In this document: one piece after another, positions 33,249 through 43,838 of the stretch
How positions within the stretch are numbered: the stretch's first letter is position 1
Layout: each line of letters opens with the position of its first letter
Notes under the pieces: generated by a model
Told to the model about the DNA's origin: nothing
Database searches by the model: none
What the model saw: the letters and a program-made list of their open reading frames with translations, nothing else
NCBI GenBank assembly: GCA_010909165.1
Contig: VJWM01000144.1
Span: 372,001-436,000, forward strand
DNA: 64,000 nt
Origin: Anthoceros angustus
Lineage: Eukaryota; Streptophyta; Anthocerotopsida; Anthocerotales; Anthocerotaceae
Reading direction: 5' to 3'
Translations under genes and position numbers: made by a program

Positions 33249-34586
33249 TCATACAAGGAGATCACATCTGGGTCTGAACAACTGGATGGGAACATCTCGC
33301 AGTGAAGCAACTACAGCCTCATCGATGTCGAGAGCAACCTGCAGGGGATCCAGAATGCGGAAACAAATCAGCTTAAGAGGTTCCCTGATTTCGTCTGTGA
33401 GAGTCCTCCTAATTACGAAGAAGACGCAAATGTGGTCATCTACCACACTAACACTGTTAAGCACCGCACAAGTATCGTGGCCACGGGCACCTAAGGAGAT
33501 TTCTACTTCATACAGCTTCTCTCCCTCGTTGAGAAGAATGGCAACCTTGTCCCAGCCCATCCCCTGCTGCTCCAGCTTCCAGATCGCACATGACATCTGC
33601 GAGAACTCCCACACACAGAAGGAAAGCACGACAGCGTACAGGTCCTGCCCGTGCTTCACCAGGCGAAGTTTCTGCAGCGGCGAAGTAGCAGAGGGGTGGG
33701 ACGCGGACTGGAGCGTGACCCTGTTCCCGTCGATGCTGTACAGCGTAAGCCTCTCCCCTGCCCCGAGGCTGTACAGGACCTCGTCGCAGAAGGAGATGTT
33801 GGGGATGTCGCCGGGGAGCCGGTGCACCCAGGCGATGGTCGTCATGCTCCACGAGTTGCGATCAGAGGAGAAGACCCCGGCAGTGGAGATCCTGTAGACG
33901 GAGTCCCAGTCGGAGATGAACACCACCTTGAAGCTGGCCTTGGCCCCTGCCCCCGCCCGGCCCGCCACCAGATGCAGCAGCCAGCCCCGGCCCTGCGGCA
34001 ACATGCCTTCCGCCAGTGTGATCTCCGGCAGCTCCCTCCACGTCCTGGTCATCGGATTGAGCACGCAGATGGCCACTTCGTGCAGAAAAGCCTCGTTCGG
34101 AGAGCCAGCCACGACGCACACAAGCCCGTCATGCGACTTCACGTACGGCCGCCTCCCGGAGCGGCTGCAGAACTTGGCCGGCAGGAAGGAGAGATCCAAC
34201 TGATGCACCACATTCCTGCCGGAGGAGCTCGCCAGTTCCACCACCTGCCGCTCCCGCTGCTGCAGAGGATGCTGCGGATGCTGGATCGGCCACCGCACCT
34301 CCACCGCGCATAAGTGGGGGACAAAGCCTCCGAGCCTGCTCCCGGTCTTAGCAAGCAGGAAATCCGAGGAGGACAGAAGAGCTCGCCATCTCTTGGACAC
34401 GCACCGGAACCGGAACTTGCTGAGAGGCGGCAGCAGGAGCAGCACCCGATCCAACACTCCTTCCGGCAGCTTCATCCACAGCGCGGCGTCCATGCGGCAG
34501 CTCCCGGAGCATGGCCTCCCTTCGAAGCCTCCAACCAGCGTGTGCAGTAGCAGGCACGGCGGCGTCTCCTGGATCCCTTCTTCCAT
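33249..34586 (-). CDS. F-box protein (F-box/kelch-like), single exon
   Basis: A 445-residue intronless frame. The F-box is near residues 36-80: LWMKLPEGVLDRVLLLLPPL, then FRFRCVSKRWRALLSSSDFL. Downstream words such as VAICVLNPMTRTWRELPEIT and AGVFSSDRNSWSMTTIAWV are kelch-like strands, and the C-terminal part has FCVWEFSQMSCAIWKLEQQG. Predicted role: substrate receptor of an SCF E3 ligase, target unknown. The N-terminal 31 residues before MDAALWMKLPEG are Cys/Gly-rich and may be 5' UTR; the second Met would give about 414 residues. It shares architecture, but not close sequence, with the neighbour at 31395-32638. No frameshift seen. Confidence 0.9.
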   Translation of the reverse strand: MEEGIQETPPCLLLHTLVGGFEGRPCSGSCRMDAALWMKLPEGVLDRVLLLLPPLSKFRFRCVSKRWRALLSSSDFLLAKTGSRLGGFVPHLCAVEVRWPIQHPQHPLQQRERQVVELASSSGRNVVHQLDLSFLPAKFCSRSGRRPYVKSHDGLVCVVAGSPNEAFLHEVAICVLNPMTRTWRELPEITLAEGMLPQGRGWLLHLVAGRAGAGAKASFKVVFISDWDSVYRISTAGVFSSDRNSWSMTTIAWVHRLPGDIPNISFCDEVLYSLGAGERLTLYSIDGNRVTLQSASHPSATSPLQKLRLVKHGQDLYAVVLSFCVWEFSQMSCAIWKLEQQGMGWDKVAILLNEGEKLYEVEISLGARGHDTCAVLNSVSVVDDHICVFFVIRRTLTDEIREPLKLICFRILDPLQVALDIDEAVVASLRDVPIQLFRPRCDLLV

Positions 34587-35664
34587 CCGATCTCTTCCTC
34601 CTCACACCGGGATTTGCCCTCCTTCCCTGCATCGATCACAGCCAGAAATCACAAGACACCTCCGATTTCAATTCCCCTTCTGGATATGTGTTGAAGTTCC
34701 TGCAACTGACGCATATTGCTCTCACACAACACGCAGTCCAACTGAACTTCAAACAGCATGTATGAACTAGCAGATTGTCCGAAAACGTTACCTGTATTTC
34801 GCAACTGGCCTGCAAATCACAAACTGGCCAGCAATCCTTCCGGCAGCACCATTTTCTCCTCCGAGTGCTGGCCCACGCCGCTGGCGCCCGGCGTGCTCTC
34901 GCTCGTGGACGGGAGTGCAGCTAGCAGGCGCGCGTGATGGCCGAGGCCCGTGCGGTAAGTGGCGAGTGGTGCCCGCCACCATACTCCACCAACCCGCACC
35001 TTCAGCATAACTGCGCATGTAGGCACCGCCCGTACTGGCTGCTGCCGATTCATCTCCTCTGGCATCCGCCATCGCCACCGGACCCTGAAGCCAGTCCCCT
35101 TTCTCTTCTGTGCACGCTGCATGCATCGCATCGAGGCCAAGAGGGCAGGTTCATCGTCACGTAAGCACGGGGTCACCTCCCACGTGAAACGCATCCACCA
35201 AGGTTATGCAGTACTGCTTGCCGTGCGCTGGTGCACCCTACTGTTCCCTTCATCCGCGTAGGGAGCAGTGCACTGACGCATCCCCACGCTCTCTGCCACG
35301 CTGCACTGAAGCCTACGTCTGCAACGTCCGAATAACGCTTGCAAAACAAAGGAATGTTGTTTGACCCGGGCAGGGGCCTCAAAGACGGACTGACGGGGTG
35401 ACGTAAGTGTGAGGATGTTACCAACACGGACAGGCAACCTCCGCAGCTTCATAGCTTTGGACTCTACATGACAAGAAACGATCAGATTCCATCATTCATG
35501 AAGCAACACTTGAGTATGCTTCCAGAAGATAAAAGTGGTTCAGTGTATGAGATAACTCAATTGAATCACAAGCTATAACAATTACTGAAGAACAAAACTG
35601 TTCGACTTTGAATAGACATTCCTGATGGAATAAGACTCTCAAGCCATGTTGCATGGCTCTTGGC
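34587..35664. other. intergenic region upstream of F-box gene and downstream of eL39
   Basis: Holds the 5' flank of the minus-strand F-box gene and the 3' UTR of eL39. Overlapping frames at 34788-35194 on both strands are not recognised and have no domain-like pattern. Confidence 0.45.
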
Positions 35665-36343
35665 CTACAGACCAAGCTTGGTTCTCCTCCAGTGTCTCCT
35701 CTTGGCATTGTACCTGCGGCCACGAGTCGGAAGGTTACAACTTGCAAGAGATAGAAGACCATGCTCATCATCAAAACCTGGAGCAGGAGGGCAGCGGTAT
35801 GACACAAGTGGCGAAGACATAAGGAGGCAACTTATGTCAACAGAAGCCACGTCAGGAAGTGTACAAGGGACACGAGAAACCCTAAAAATTTGCGCACGGT
35901 GAGTGAAGCAAGGTAACGAGCCTGGGCCAAAGAAGAGCAAAACTCCAGACTTGTGCCTAGAACTGTGAGTAACGAATCCACGAAAGCGCCTTACTAGCGG
36001 TGACAAGCGGAGCCGGCTGGGCTACCGCCGTTGTTAGGCCATGATATGGAAAGCAGGAAAAGAAACGCTACCTGATTGTGTTGTCCGTCCTCATGCGGAT
36101 CCAGTGAGGAATAGGCCTGTTCTGCTTCATCTTCTTGGCCAGCTTCTTCTTGATGCGGAAAGTCTTTTGGGAAGGCTGCACAGCAAGGACGTGCGTCAGA
36201 GCTCCAACCACACACGGCAACATCAAACGCCCCCGCGATGGAGCTCAAAACCTGCCGTTAAGCAAGAGGCGACCTACAGCAAATGACAAGAGAACCACAC
36301 ATCATGAACCACGAACACACGCCGGACTGTGTGAGCATACCAT
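35665..36343 (-). CDS. RPL39: 60S ribosomal protein eL39, three exons
   Basis: Exon 1 is only the ATG (36341-36343), followed by GT. Intron 36176-36340. Exon 2 36072-36175 encodes [20 protein letters not shown] and [14 protein letters not shown]. Intron 35714-36071. Exon 3 35665-35713 encodes [15 protein letters not shown] and the stop. Total 51 residues, exactly the normal size of eL39, a small basic protein of the large subunit that lines the nascent-peptide exit tunnel. All borders are GT/AG, and exon phases agree (3 + 104 + 49 = 156 nt). Sequence context of the start is GCCATCATGG. Two telo-box motifs lie upstream. Too short and too split to appear as one open frame. Confidence 0.95.
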
Positions 36344-36456
36344 GATGGCCGCAAGACGCCTCCTCGCTCGTAGCACACAGAGACAAGCGCGTGGTGCACA
36401 GGGAAACGAGACTGCGAAAGAGCTCCTACGAAGAGTCCACTCCAGTTTCAGCTCGC

Positions 36457-36504
36457 TAGGGTTTACTGCTTTTTTTCTAGCCTACCAATCAGTGGCTAGG
36501 GTTT
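36457..36504 (-). promoter_or_regulatory. two telo-boxes upstream of eL39
   Basis: TAGGGTTT at 36457-36464 and 36497-36504 on the plus strand, that is AAACCCTA on the gene strand, 115-160 bp upstream of the ATG. Telo-boxes are common in promoters or 5' UTRs of plant translation genes. A CCAAT (plus strand) sits between them at about 36485. Confidence 0.75.
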
Positions 36505-36863
36505 GTCTTGCTGACTGTAGAAAGCCTACTTAAACCGATTTCGCTTGTGCACGACAGAATCCTTATGGGAAATCTCCATATTAAGCATACATATAGGTGC
36601 CTAGGCCATCATACATTTTCCGGTTCCGGAAAGCGGCCTCCTGCCGGTGCTGGCTGGTCTCTTGCGTGCGTCTCTCTTCACTGTATCCACATCTCCGACC
36701 GTAACACCTTGGTTCAGACTCTGTACACCTCTTTGTGATCCGAGTCGTGTTGATCCGCCTACTCTTTGGCGGGCATAATGCAGCACCCATTTCTTATCGC
36801 GAGCTCTTCTCCCTTGCGTCCGCAGGCGAGCATAGCTGAAATTATGGCACTGGATATCGTGCC

Positions 36864-37644
36864 TTGTTTCACACCAAGCCGAACTCCACAAGTGTCAACA
36901 CTTGCAAATCTAGAGCTCAAGCCAGTTTACCTTTGAATTTCTTCTACCAAGTGAATGAATTAATGAGTGCATGGCTGCAGCAGAGCAAGAGTGTGAATCC
37001 AGCCGGCTTAGTTCTCGACTCTGGAGAGCTGAGCAGTACAGGTATGCTTCTCATAGCCACTGTATGCTAAATTGACAACTTCTGCTTGGTTGGAGTACAC
37101 TAGTCTCATGATCATATGGTCACTTTGTGTGTGCAGGTTCCTGCAATCAGGCTACACCTTCCAGTAGTTCTGTTCCCACTTATGAAGAGTTCGATCTCTT
37201 TGGACACGGCCAGAAACAAGATGTTACACAAGTGCCGGGTCATGGCAGTCAATCTTCTGAAGATATGGAAAATCTTCTAAAGATCTGGAAGCTGGAAGGA
37301 GCCAACGAACACCAAAGACTACAAGTACGGCCGTATCACCTTTGAAGGGTTCCAATCAAGGGAAAAGGTGAAAGCTGAGTGGAAAATCAGAGGAGGGTCT
37401 CTTATTCACTTTGAAGGGCAATAACCAAGCTTTGGTTGATGCATTCACAGCTATTGAATCTAGCCGCGAAACAAGACATGCTGAAATGGTGGAACACGAC
37501 AAACGAAGACATAAAGACATTCTGAAGACTCACCATGCTGAAGCCAGATGTTATGGAGAACACAACACACATAAGACACTCGAGCAAAATGCTGGGCAGA
37601 ACCTCTCCACATTTTTCGACCAAGTATCCGCCAAATACATTTGA
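36864..37644 (+). pseudogene. PIF/Harbinger companion (Myb/SANT-like) protein, C-terminal part
   Basis: Plus-strand pieces: 36864-37039 ending LVLDSGELSSTG before a GT donor near 37040, an AG acceptor near 37135 leading to SCNQATPSSSSVPTYEEF, and a last frame 37411-37644 with ALVDAFTAIESSRETRHAEM and a charged helix (HDKRRHKDILKTHHAEA). This charged C-terminal helix after a Ser/Pro-rich stretch is usual for the Myb-like ORF1 of PIF/Harbinger elements, which helps the transposase enter the nucleus and bind ends. The SANT domain itself was not recognised. Its 3' end overlaps the transposase on the other strand. Confidence 0.5.
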
Positions 37645-38582
37645 GCAAGCCAAATGCACCTTCCACTACCATGCGGGTAGAGGATTGCTTAAAATTAAAA
37701 GCATCCCATTCAGCACTATATTGCCGTCCAGGGAAAGGTGTAACCAACTAGAGCATATTTGGATAACCGGCATCTACAAGAAGGTACTCACGCACAACAC
37801 CTGTGGAGAGGTGTAGGACAGGACCATTTAAGCGTCTTCTAGCACATGCATCAGCATACAGCGAACTACTACGTAGGATTCTCGTGTCAGTTGCATTATC
37901 AGGCCATCCCGTCATTATGTCCAAGAATGCTTTATTTGGTCGCACTACGGCCTACATAGCCATAGTGTAGGTACCATATCTGCCATAGTAGTCTAGGCTG
38001 AGCCCACGTCCAGGGAGATCGATCGTAAAATGTGTCCCATCTATAGCCCCACAGCAGTTTTGGAACCCCTATTGCAATTTGAAACCAAGCTTGATTTCCT
38101 CGAACCTGGTAGGTGAAGGCCATTGTAAGTGATGTTTCCCTCGTTACAAAACCGAGGCCACAAAACGGCAACAGACATCGAATACTGTGGTGGTGCCTAC
38201 AGCGAACAATTCTCCAAGGCTCAAGTAGGAATCCCTCGCTGCCAATCGCCTCAGAGCAATCATGACTTGCTTCTCGATACGTAGCATACGGCCTGGAATT
38301 TGGCTGATCGTGGTAGTTCTGTAAGCTGGAGGTCTACAGCAAAGAGGGAGCACACATATTCAAAGGAACTTGGACTGAATCGAAAAACATCGCAAATCTG
38401 GTAGCATCCTCCCGTGCAACATGAGAATTGTAGAGTAAGAAAATGCCTTCAGCTCGAGGTTTGATGTAAAATTCACCATACTGGATACCATTCAGCAGTC
38501 GGGACGTGAAGCCTGCCAAATCGGGAAGAAGGGCTTGCAATGCTGAGATCTCCAACACCACAGACTGTACGACCATGTCCAA
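37460..38582 (-). pseudogene. PIF/Harbinger transposase (DDE_Tnp_4), frameshifted
   Basis: Minus-strand order: QYGEFYIKPRAEG with EDATRFAMFFDSV (38334-38582), then RMLRIEKQVMIALRRLAARD and SYLSLGELFAVGTTTVFDVC (38144-38353), CCGAIDGTHFTID (about 38022-38060), DIMTGWPDNATDTRIL (37880-37930), DAGYPNML, and FNFKQSSTRMVVEGAFGLLK with KCIWRILGRK (37600-37700). Candidate catalytic D, D and E lie in AIDGTH, the PDNATD block and VVEGAF. At least three frame changes make it inactive. Terminal inverted repeats and a 3-bp target duplication were not found. Confidence 0.82.
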
Positions 38583-39254
38583 TTCCCTTGGAAGTGTTCA
38601 AGCACCTGAGATGATACGCCATAAAATGACCTACGCAGTCAGGTGGCATTGGATTGCGCTCGATGGATATCTGCAATGATAGCCGCCAGACCTCCAAGCA
38701 GTGGCACCAATCTTTCCATCGCGAGGTCTACAACAAGAAGAGTCGGGGAGCGAGTGTGCGAGGTCGGTAGAGTGAGTGTGGGAGCAGGTGTGTCACCGGC
38801 AACCTCTGAGGTCCAGTTTCGTTTTTTTCAAGGCAACGTCTGGGAACCAATAATGGCTTTTCCGGAGAATCGGCACATGCTGTCGGTCTTAAGCCATAAC
38901 GCTTGATAATTTCCTTTTCTTTCATTGGAGCCGATAGGCTAGCATTCGGAAGACTGGCGATGGCCGCCATCTTCGGGTTCTCGGCCTGGCTGCCTCCACT
39001 GGTATGGCACTGTCGCCTTTCTCCAGGGAATGGAATGATTCGCGACGTGCGATTTAGCTCGGTGAAGAGGTGACATCTAAGGAGCTCTCTGTTTTCAGTT
39101 GATCAACCTCCAGCGCATTCCGCAATATGGGGAAGGTTTATTAAACATGAGCGGATACTAGGTGTAATGGCACCCCATCTAGGTATCGATCTCATAGTAG
39201 GATGTTTAACACCGATGTTCTTATAAGGTTAGGTCTTTCGGAGGACATCTGGAC
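38583..39254. other. intergenic region
   Basis: No gene supported. May contain the outer part of the Harbinger element. Only short unrelated frames on both strands. Confidence 0.45.
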
Positions 39255-39486
39255 AAAAGTTCATTGCAACTCACCATACATCTACACAAGAATTAAAAGT
39301 TCATTGCAACTCACCATACATCCACACCAGAATTCACTAGAACTCACCAGACAATCAAACGGACACATCCACACAAGAATTCATTAGAACTCACCAGACA
39401 ATCAAACGGACACATCCACACAAGAATTCATTGGAACTCACCGACAATCAAACGGACACATCCACACAAGAATTCATTGGAACTCA
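39255..39486. repeat. ~48-bp minisatellite, left part
   Basis: About five units built of gaactcaccagacaatcaaa and cggacacatccacacaagaa with ttcattg. The array is interrupted at 39487 by the three-LTR element and resumes at 45334. Confidence 0.88.
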
Positions 39487-41210
39487 TGTAGCGCGACTTT
39501 TGCTGACGGCCAGCCGGGTGCGCACAATCCCGTGTCGTTGTAGGAAGGAGTCCGTTCCCAAGGGAATGGTCTCGTGCTTATTCGCTGAGCTCATTCTCCG
39601 AGCGGACTTCATCGGGTTGGGTCCGTGGCTCCACAACCCTAAGTGTGTGCCCTCCACAACTCGTCGGACGGTAGCGCGACCACCGGACCTTCCCACAAAC
39701 CACTTGGATTTCTCCGATACTAAGGTTTAGACGCGTTCCGTCGGTCTCGTACTCTGGCGCCCGGCGCTCCTCAACTTCCGCCACAACTCCACCTCAACAC
39801 ACACGCCTGTAACACGACCCTTCTCCCTTATCCATTCCCTAGTAGTCACAACACCAACACGCTGTATTCACGGGCCGCCTTTGCCTTCACGTTCTGCGGA
39901 GAAGTAGCTTTCGACTGCAACCCCGACTGCCGTTCAGTGACCTCCAAGGATGGCTTCCGCCCTGAGTCACCCCAAGCGCCTCCTAATCCCCTCACGGGTG
40001 CTTCACGTTAGGAAGTGGCATCTGACCTCCGTTCAGCGGCCTCAAGGATGGCTTCCGCCCAAGAGTCGCCCCAAGCGCCTCCTAATCCCCTCCTGCTTCA
40101 CGTTCATGCGGAGAAGTGGCTTGCACATCCCCTGACCTCCGTTCAGCCTCCAAGGTTAGTCTCGCACCCGAGAAATCACCCGCGAGCACCTCCCGAGCTC
40201 AGTCCGACCCCCCGCACCCCATCAAGCGTGTTGGCGGAGCTCGTCACGAGCTCTAAACACATCCTCTACCACCAATTAATCCCGCACGGTGACGCAGAAC
40301 TCACTCCGCCTCCCGAGCACCAAGGCAAGAGCACACGGAGCCAAGATGGTACCGGATAGTCTCGCCGCCTTGGACGCCAGCCTTCCTATATACTCCCATA
40401 CCCTAACCTAACCCGCCTATGTATGTACCCTAACCTAACCCGCCTATGTATGTACCCTAACCCTAGGTCGTGGTAACCGCCGGACGTAGCTCATCACCGC
40501 TGACTTCTTGCACCACCGCCCCGCCAAACAAGAGATCCATGCCAGCGATGCCCACCAACTAAACCACCCGCACCACGCACCTCCAAGGACCTCACGGACC
40601 TCGCCCGGACGGACCACTCCGACCGCCCGGACGGACCACTCCGCCGGACCTCGCCCGGACGGACCACTCCGCCTGACCGCCGGACCTCGCCCGGACGGAC
40701 CACTCCGCCGGACCTCGCCCGGACGGACCACTCCGCCGGACCTCGCCCGACGGACCACCGGACCGCCCGGACGGACCACTCCGCCGGACCTCGCCGACGG
40801 ACCACTCCGGACCTCGCCCGGACGGACCACTCCGACCGCCCGACGGACCACTCCGCCTGACCGCCCGACGGACCACTCCGGACCTCGCCCGGACGGACCA
40901 CTCCGTCAGACCTCGCCCGACGGACCACTCCGACCGCCCGGACGGACCACCTGGCCTGACCGCCCGGACGACCACTCCGCCTGACCGCCCGGACGACCAC
41001 TCCGGACCTCGCCCGGACGGACCACTCCGGACCTCGCCCGACGGACCACCTGGCCTGACCGCCCGGACGGACCTAGGTCTAGGGATTGCACACTAGTGCA
41101 ATCGCCAAAATGGCCTTATTGGCTAACTCCTCCCTATCCCTCTTAACAAGAACGACCCAAAAACAAAACAAGCCGCCAAGAGTACCTGACATCGGATTTG
41201 GCACTCCACA
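39487..41210. repeat. LTR a of the three-LTR element
   Basis: 1724 bp. Contains a shared 90-bp head, blocks with ggatggcttccgcccaagag and aagcgcctcctaatcccctc repeats, a TATA-like cctatatactccc near 40385, telomere-like accctaaccctagg near 40450, a GGACCTCGCCCGGACGGACC minisatellite (40590-41075) and the tail acatcggatttggcactcca. Confidence 0.82.
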
Positions 41211-41682
41211 ACTCGTCGGACCTCGCCCGGGCAGACCCTCGCCAGACCCTCGCCCGGGCAGACCACTCCGCCTTCCGCTTGACGCCCTTCTCCTTTTTAC
41301 TACCTCCTCGTGTCGCAAGTCCAAGAACATTGGCATCCTTTACCAAGAGTCCTCCTCCGTTGAGGATGAGTCGCTCTCCTCCTCCGAGGTTGATGTGCCC
41401 CTCCCCAGCCCCTGCCCATCTTCTTTCTCCTTTGAGCATGCCGGGCCTCCCGCTAGATTCGCACCCTCGTCCGGCCTGCATCATCCCTACTTCTATATAC
41501 TCCACAAACCCGCCCGGGCAGACCACTCGCCGGACGGACCCTCCACAACCTATAGGCTACCTCATGCCTTCATCTCCGCAACCTATAGGCTACCTCATGC
41601 CTTCATCTCCACAACTCGTCGGACCTCGCCGGACGGACCACTCGTCGGACCTCGCCCGACGGACCACTCGCCGACAGACCCT
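41211..41682. other. internal region 1 of the three-LTR element
   Basis: 472 bp with no retroviral domain. Holds cctcctccgttgaggatgag and ctttgagcatgccgggcctc, and two units of the 33-bp 'cctataggctacctcatgcc' repeat that also forms the array at 45541-46069. Confidence 0.7.
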
Positions 41683-43431
41683 CCGTGTCGTTGTAGGAAG
41701 GAGTCCGTTCCCAAGGGAATGGTCTCGTGCTTATTCTCGCTCGAGCTCTACAAAATTTATCGCCTCGAACGGACTTCATCAGTTGGGTCCGCGGCTCCAC
41801 AACCCTAAGTGTGTGCCCCTCCACAACTCGTCGGACCTCGCGGGCAGACCACTCGCCGGACCTTCCCACAAACCCGCCCGATTTCTCCAAGACTACCGAA
41901 CAGTTTAACGACGCTGCCTTCGCACCACGATTTAGCGCCTCCTCAACTCGTCCGCCACAACTCCACCTCAACACACACGCCAACACGACCCTTCTCCTTA
42001 TCCATTCCCTAGTAGTCACAACACCAACACGCCGATGTATTCACACCAGCCGCTTTGCCCTTCCTACCGCTTCACGCTCATGGAGAAGTGGCTTGCACTG
42101 CATCCCCGACCTCCGTCGGACCTCGAGGATGGCTTCCGCCGAGTCACCCCAGCGCCTCCTAATCCCCTGGCGCCAGCGGGGTAACCCCATGACTGCATCC
42201 CCACAGCCTCCGTTCCAGCAGCCTCCAAGGATGGCTTCCGCCCAGCAGGTCGCCCCCAAGCGCCTCCTAATCCCCTCCTACCGCCACGCTCATGGAGAAG
42301 TGGCTTCGCAGCCTGCATCCCCACAGCCTCCGTTCCAGCAGCCTCCAAGGTTAGTCTACGCAGAAATCACCATGACACCTCCAGGCTCGGGTCAGGCCGG
42401 TCTGCACCCCTCAAGCGTGTTGGCGGAGCTCGTCACGAGCTCTAAACACATCCCTCTACCACCAATTAATCCCGCACGGTGACGCAGAACTCACTCCGCT
42501 CCTCGAGCACCAAGGCAAGAGCACACGAGGCCGAAGATGGTACCGGATAGTCCGCCGCCTTGGACGCCAGGCCTTCCTATATACTCCCCATACCCTAACC
42601 TAACCCGCCTATGTATGTATCATAACCCTGCTATGTATGTACCCTAACCCTAGGTCGTGGTAACCGCCGGGACGTAGCTCATCACTGCGCCGGACTTCTT
42701 GCACCACCGCCCCGCCAAACAAGAGATCCATGCCAGCGATGCCCACCAAACTAAACCACCGCACCACTGGGACCTCGACGGACCACTCACGGACCTCGCC
42801 GACGGACCACTCCGTCGGACCGCCCGACGGACCACCTGGCCGGACCTCGCCCGGACGGACCACTCGCCGGACCTCGCCCGGACGGACCACTCCGTCGGAC
42901 CGCCCGGACGGACCACCCGCCGGACCTCGCCGACGGACCACCACGGACCTCGCCGGACGGACCACTCGCCGGACCTCGCCCGGACGGACCACTCCGGACC
43001 TCGCCGGACGGACCACTCGCCGGACCTCGCCCGGACGGACCACCGCCGGACCTCGCCCCGACGGACCACTCGCCGGACCTCGCCCGGACGGACCACTCGC
43101 CGGACCTCGCCGGACGGACCACTCGCCGGACCTCGCCCGGACGGACCATCGACCTCGCCCGACGGACCACCCGCCGGACCTCGCCCGGACGGACCACCGC
43201 CTGACCGCCCGGACGGACCACTCCGTCGGACCGCCCGGACGGACCACTCACGGACCGCCCGGACGGACCACTCCGGACCTCGACGGACCTAGGTCTAGGG
43301 ATTGCACACTAGTGCAATCGCCAAAGCTTATTGGCTAACTCCTCCCTATCCCTCTTAACAGAACGACCCAAAAACAAAACAAGCCTAAGACAAGTCGCCA
43401 GAGTACTGGACATCGGATTTGGCACTCCACA
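41683..43431. repeat. LTR b (middle), lacking about 44 bp of its head
   Basis: 1749 bp, begins at ccgtgtcgttgtagg, which is base 45 or so of LTR a, and ends with the same gcactccaca. Minisatellite block at about 42775-43290, TATA-like tatatactcccc near 42582. Confidence 0.8.
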
Positions 43432-43838
43432 ACCTATAGGCTACCTCATGCTTTCATCTCCACAACTCGTCGGACCTCGCCGACGGACCACTCCGCCTCT
43501 TCCGGACGCCTCCCTTCTCATCTTTTACTACCTCCTGTGTCGCAAGTCCAAGAATCAACATCCTTACCAAGATTCATCCTCCGCTGAGGATGAGTCGCCT
43601 CCTCCTCCGAGGTTGATGTGCCGCCTCCCGCCTGTGCCCATCTTCTTTCTCCCTTTGAGCATGCCGGGCCTCCCGCTAGATTCGCACCTCGCCTCCTATC
43701 CTGCATCCTCCCTACTTATATACTCCCATACCCCAACCTATAGGCTACCTCATGCCTTCATCTCCACAACCGCAATCCGGTATCCTACTCCTACCTACTA
43801 ACTCAGTGCCCACAACAATACCATTCTAAGAACGCAAA
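43432..43838. other. internal region 2 of the three-LTR element
   Basis: 407 bp, same order of words as internal region 1 with indels. Ends ccattctaagaacgcaaa just before LTR c. Complement of 43800-43822 gives TGGTATTG, which resembles only the first bases of an initiator-Met tRNA priming site. Confidence 0.65.

Noticed and set aside
33651-34313. 220-residue plus-strand ORF
   Set aside because: Antisense of the minus-strand F-box gene.
40435-40470. Telomere-like CCCTAA words (also near 42600-42655 and 44800-44865)
   Set aside because: Only a few imperfect units, at the same place in each LTR, so they belong to the element and not to a telomere.
40494-43338. Long ORFs of 120-200 residues (RPDGPLR and VRRSGPSGR types) on both strands
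   Set aside because: They are translations of the GGACCTCGCCCGGAC minisatellite inside the LTRs and exist in several frames at once.
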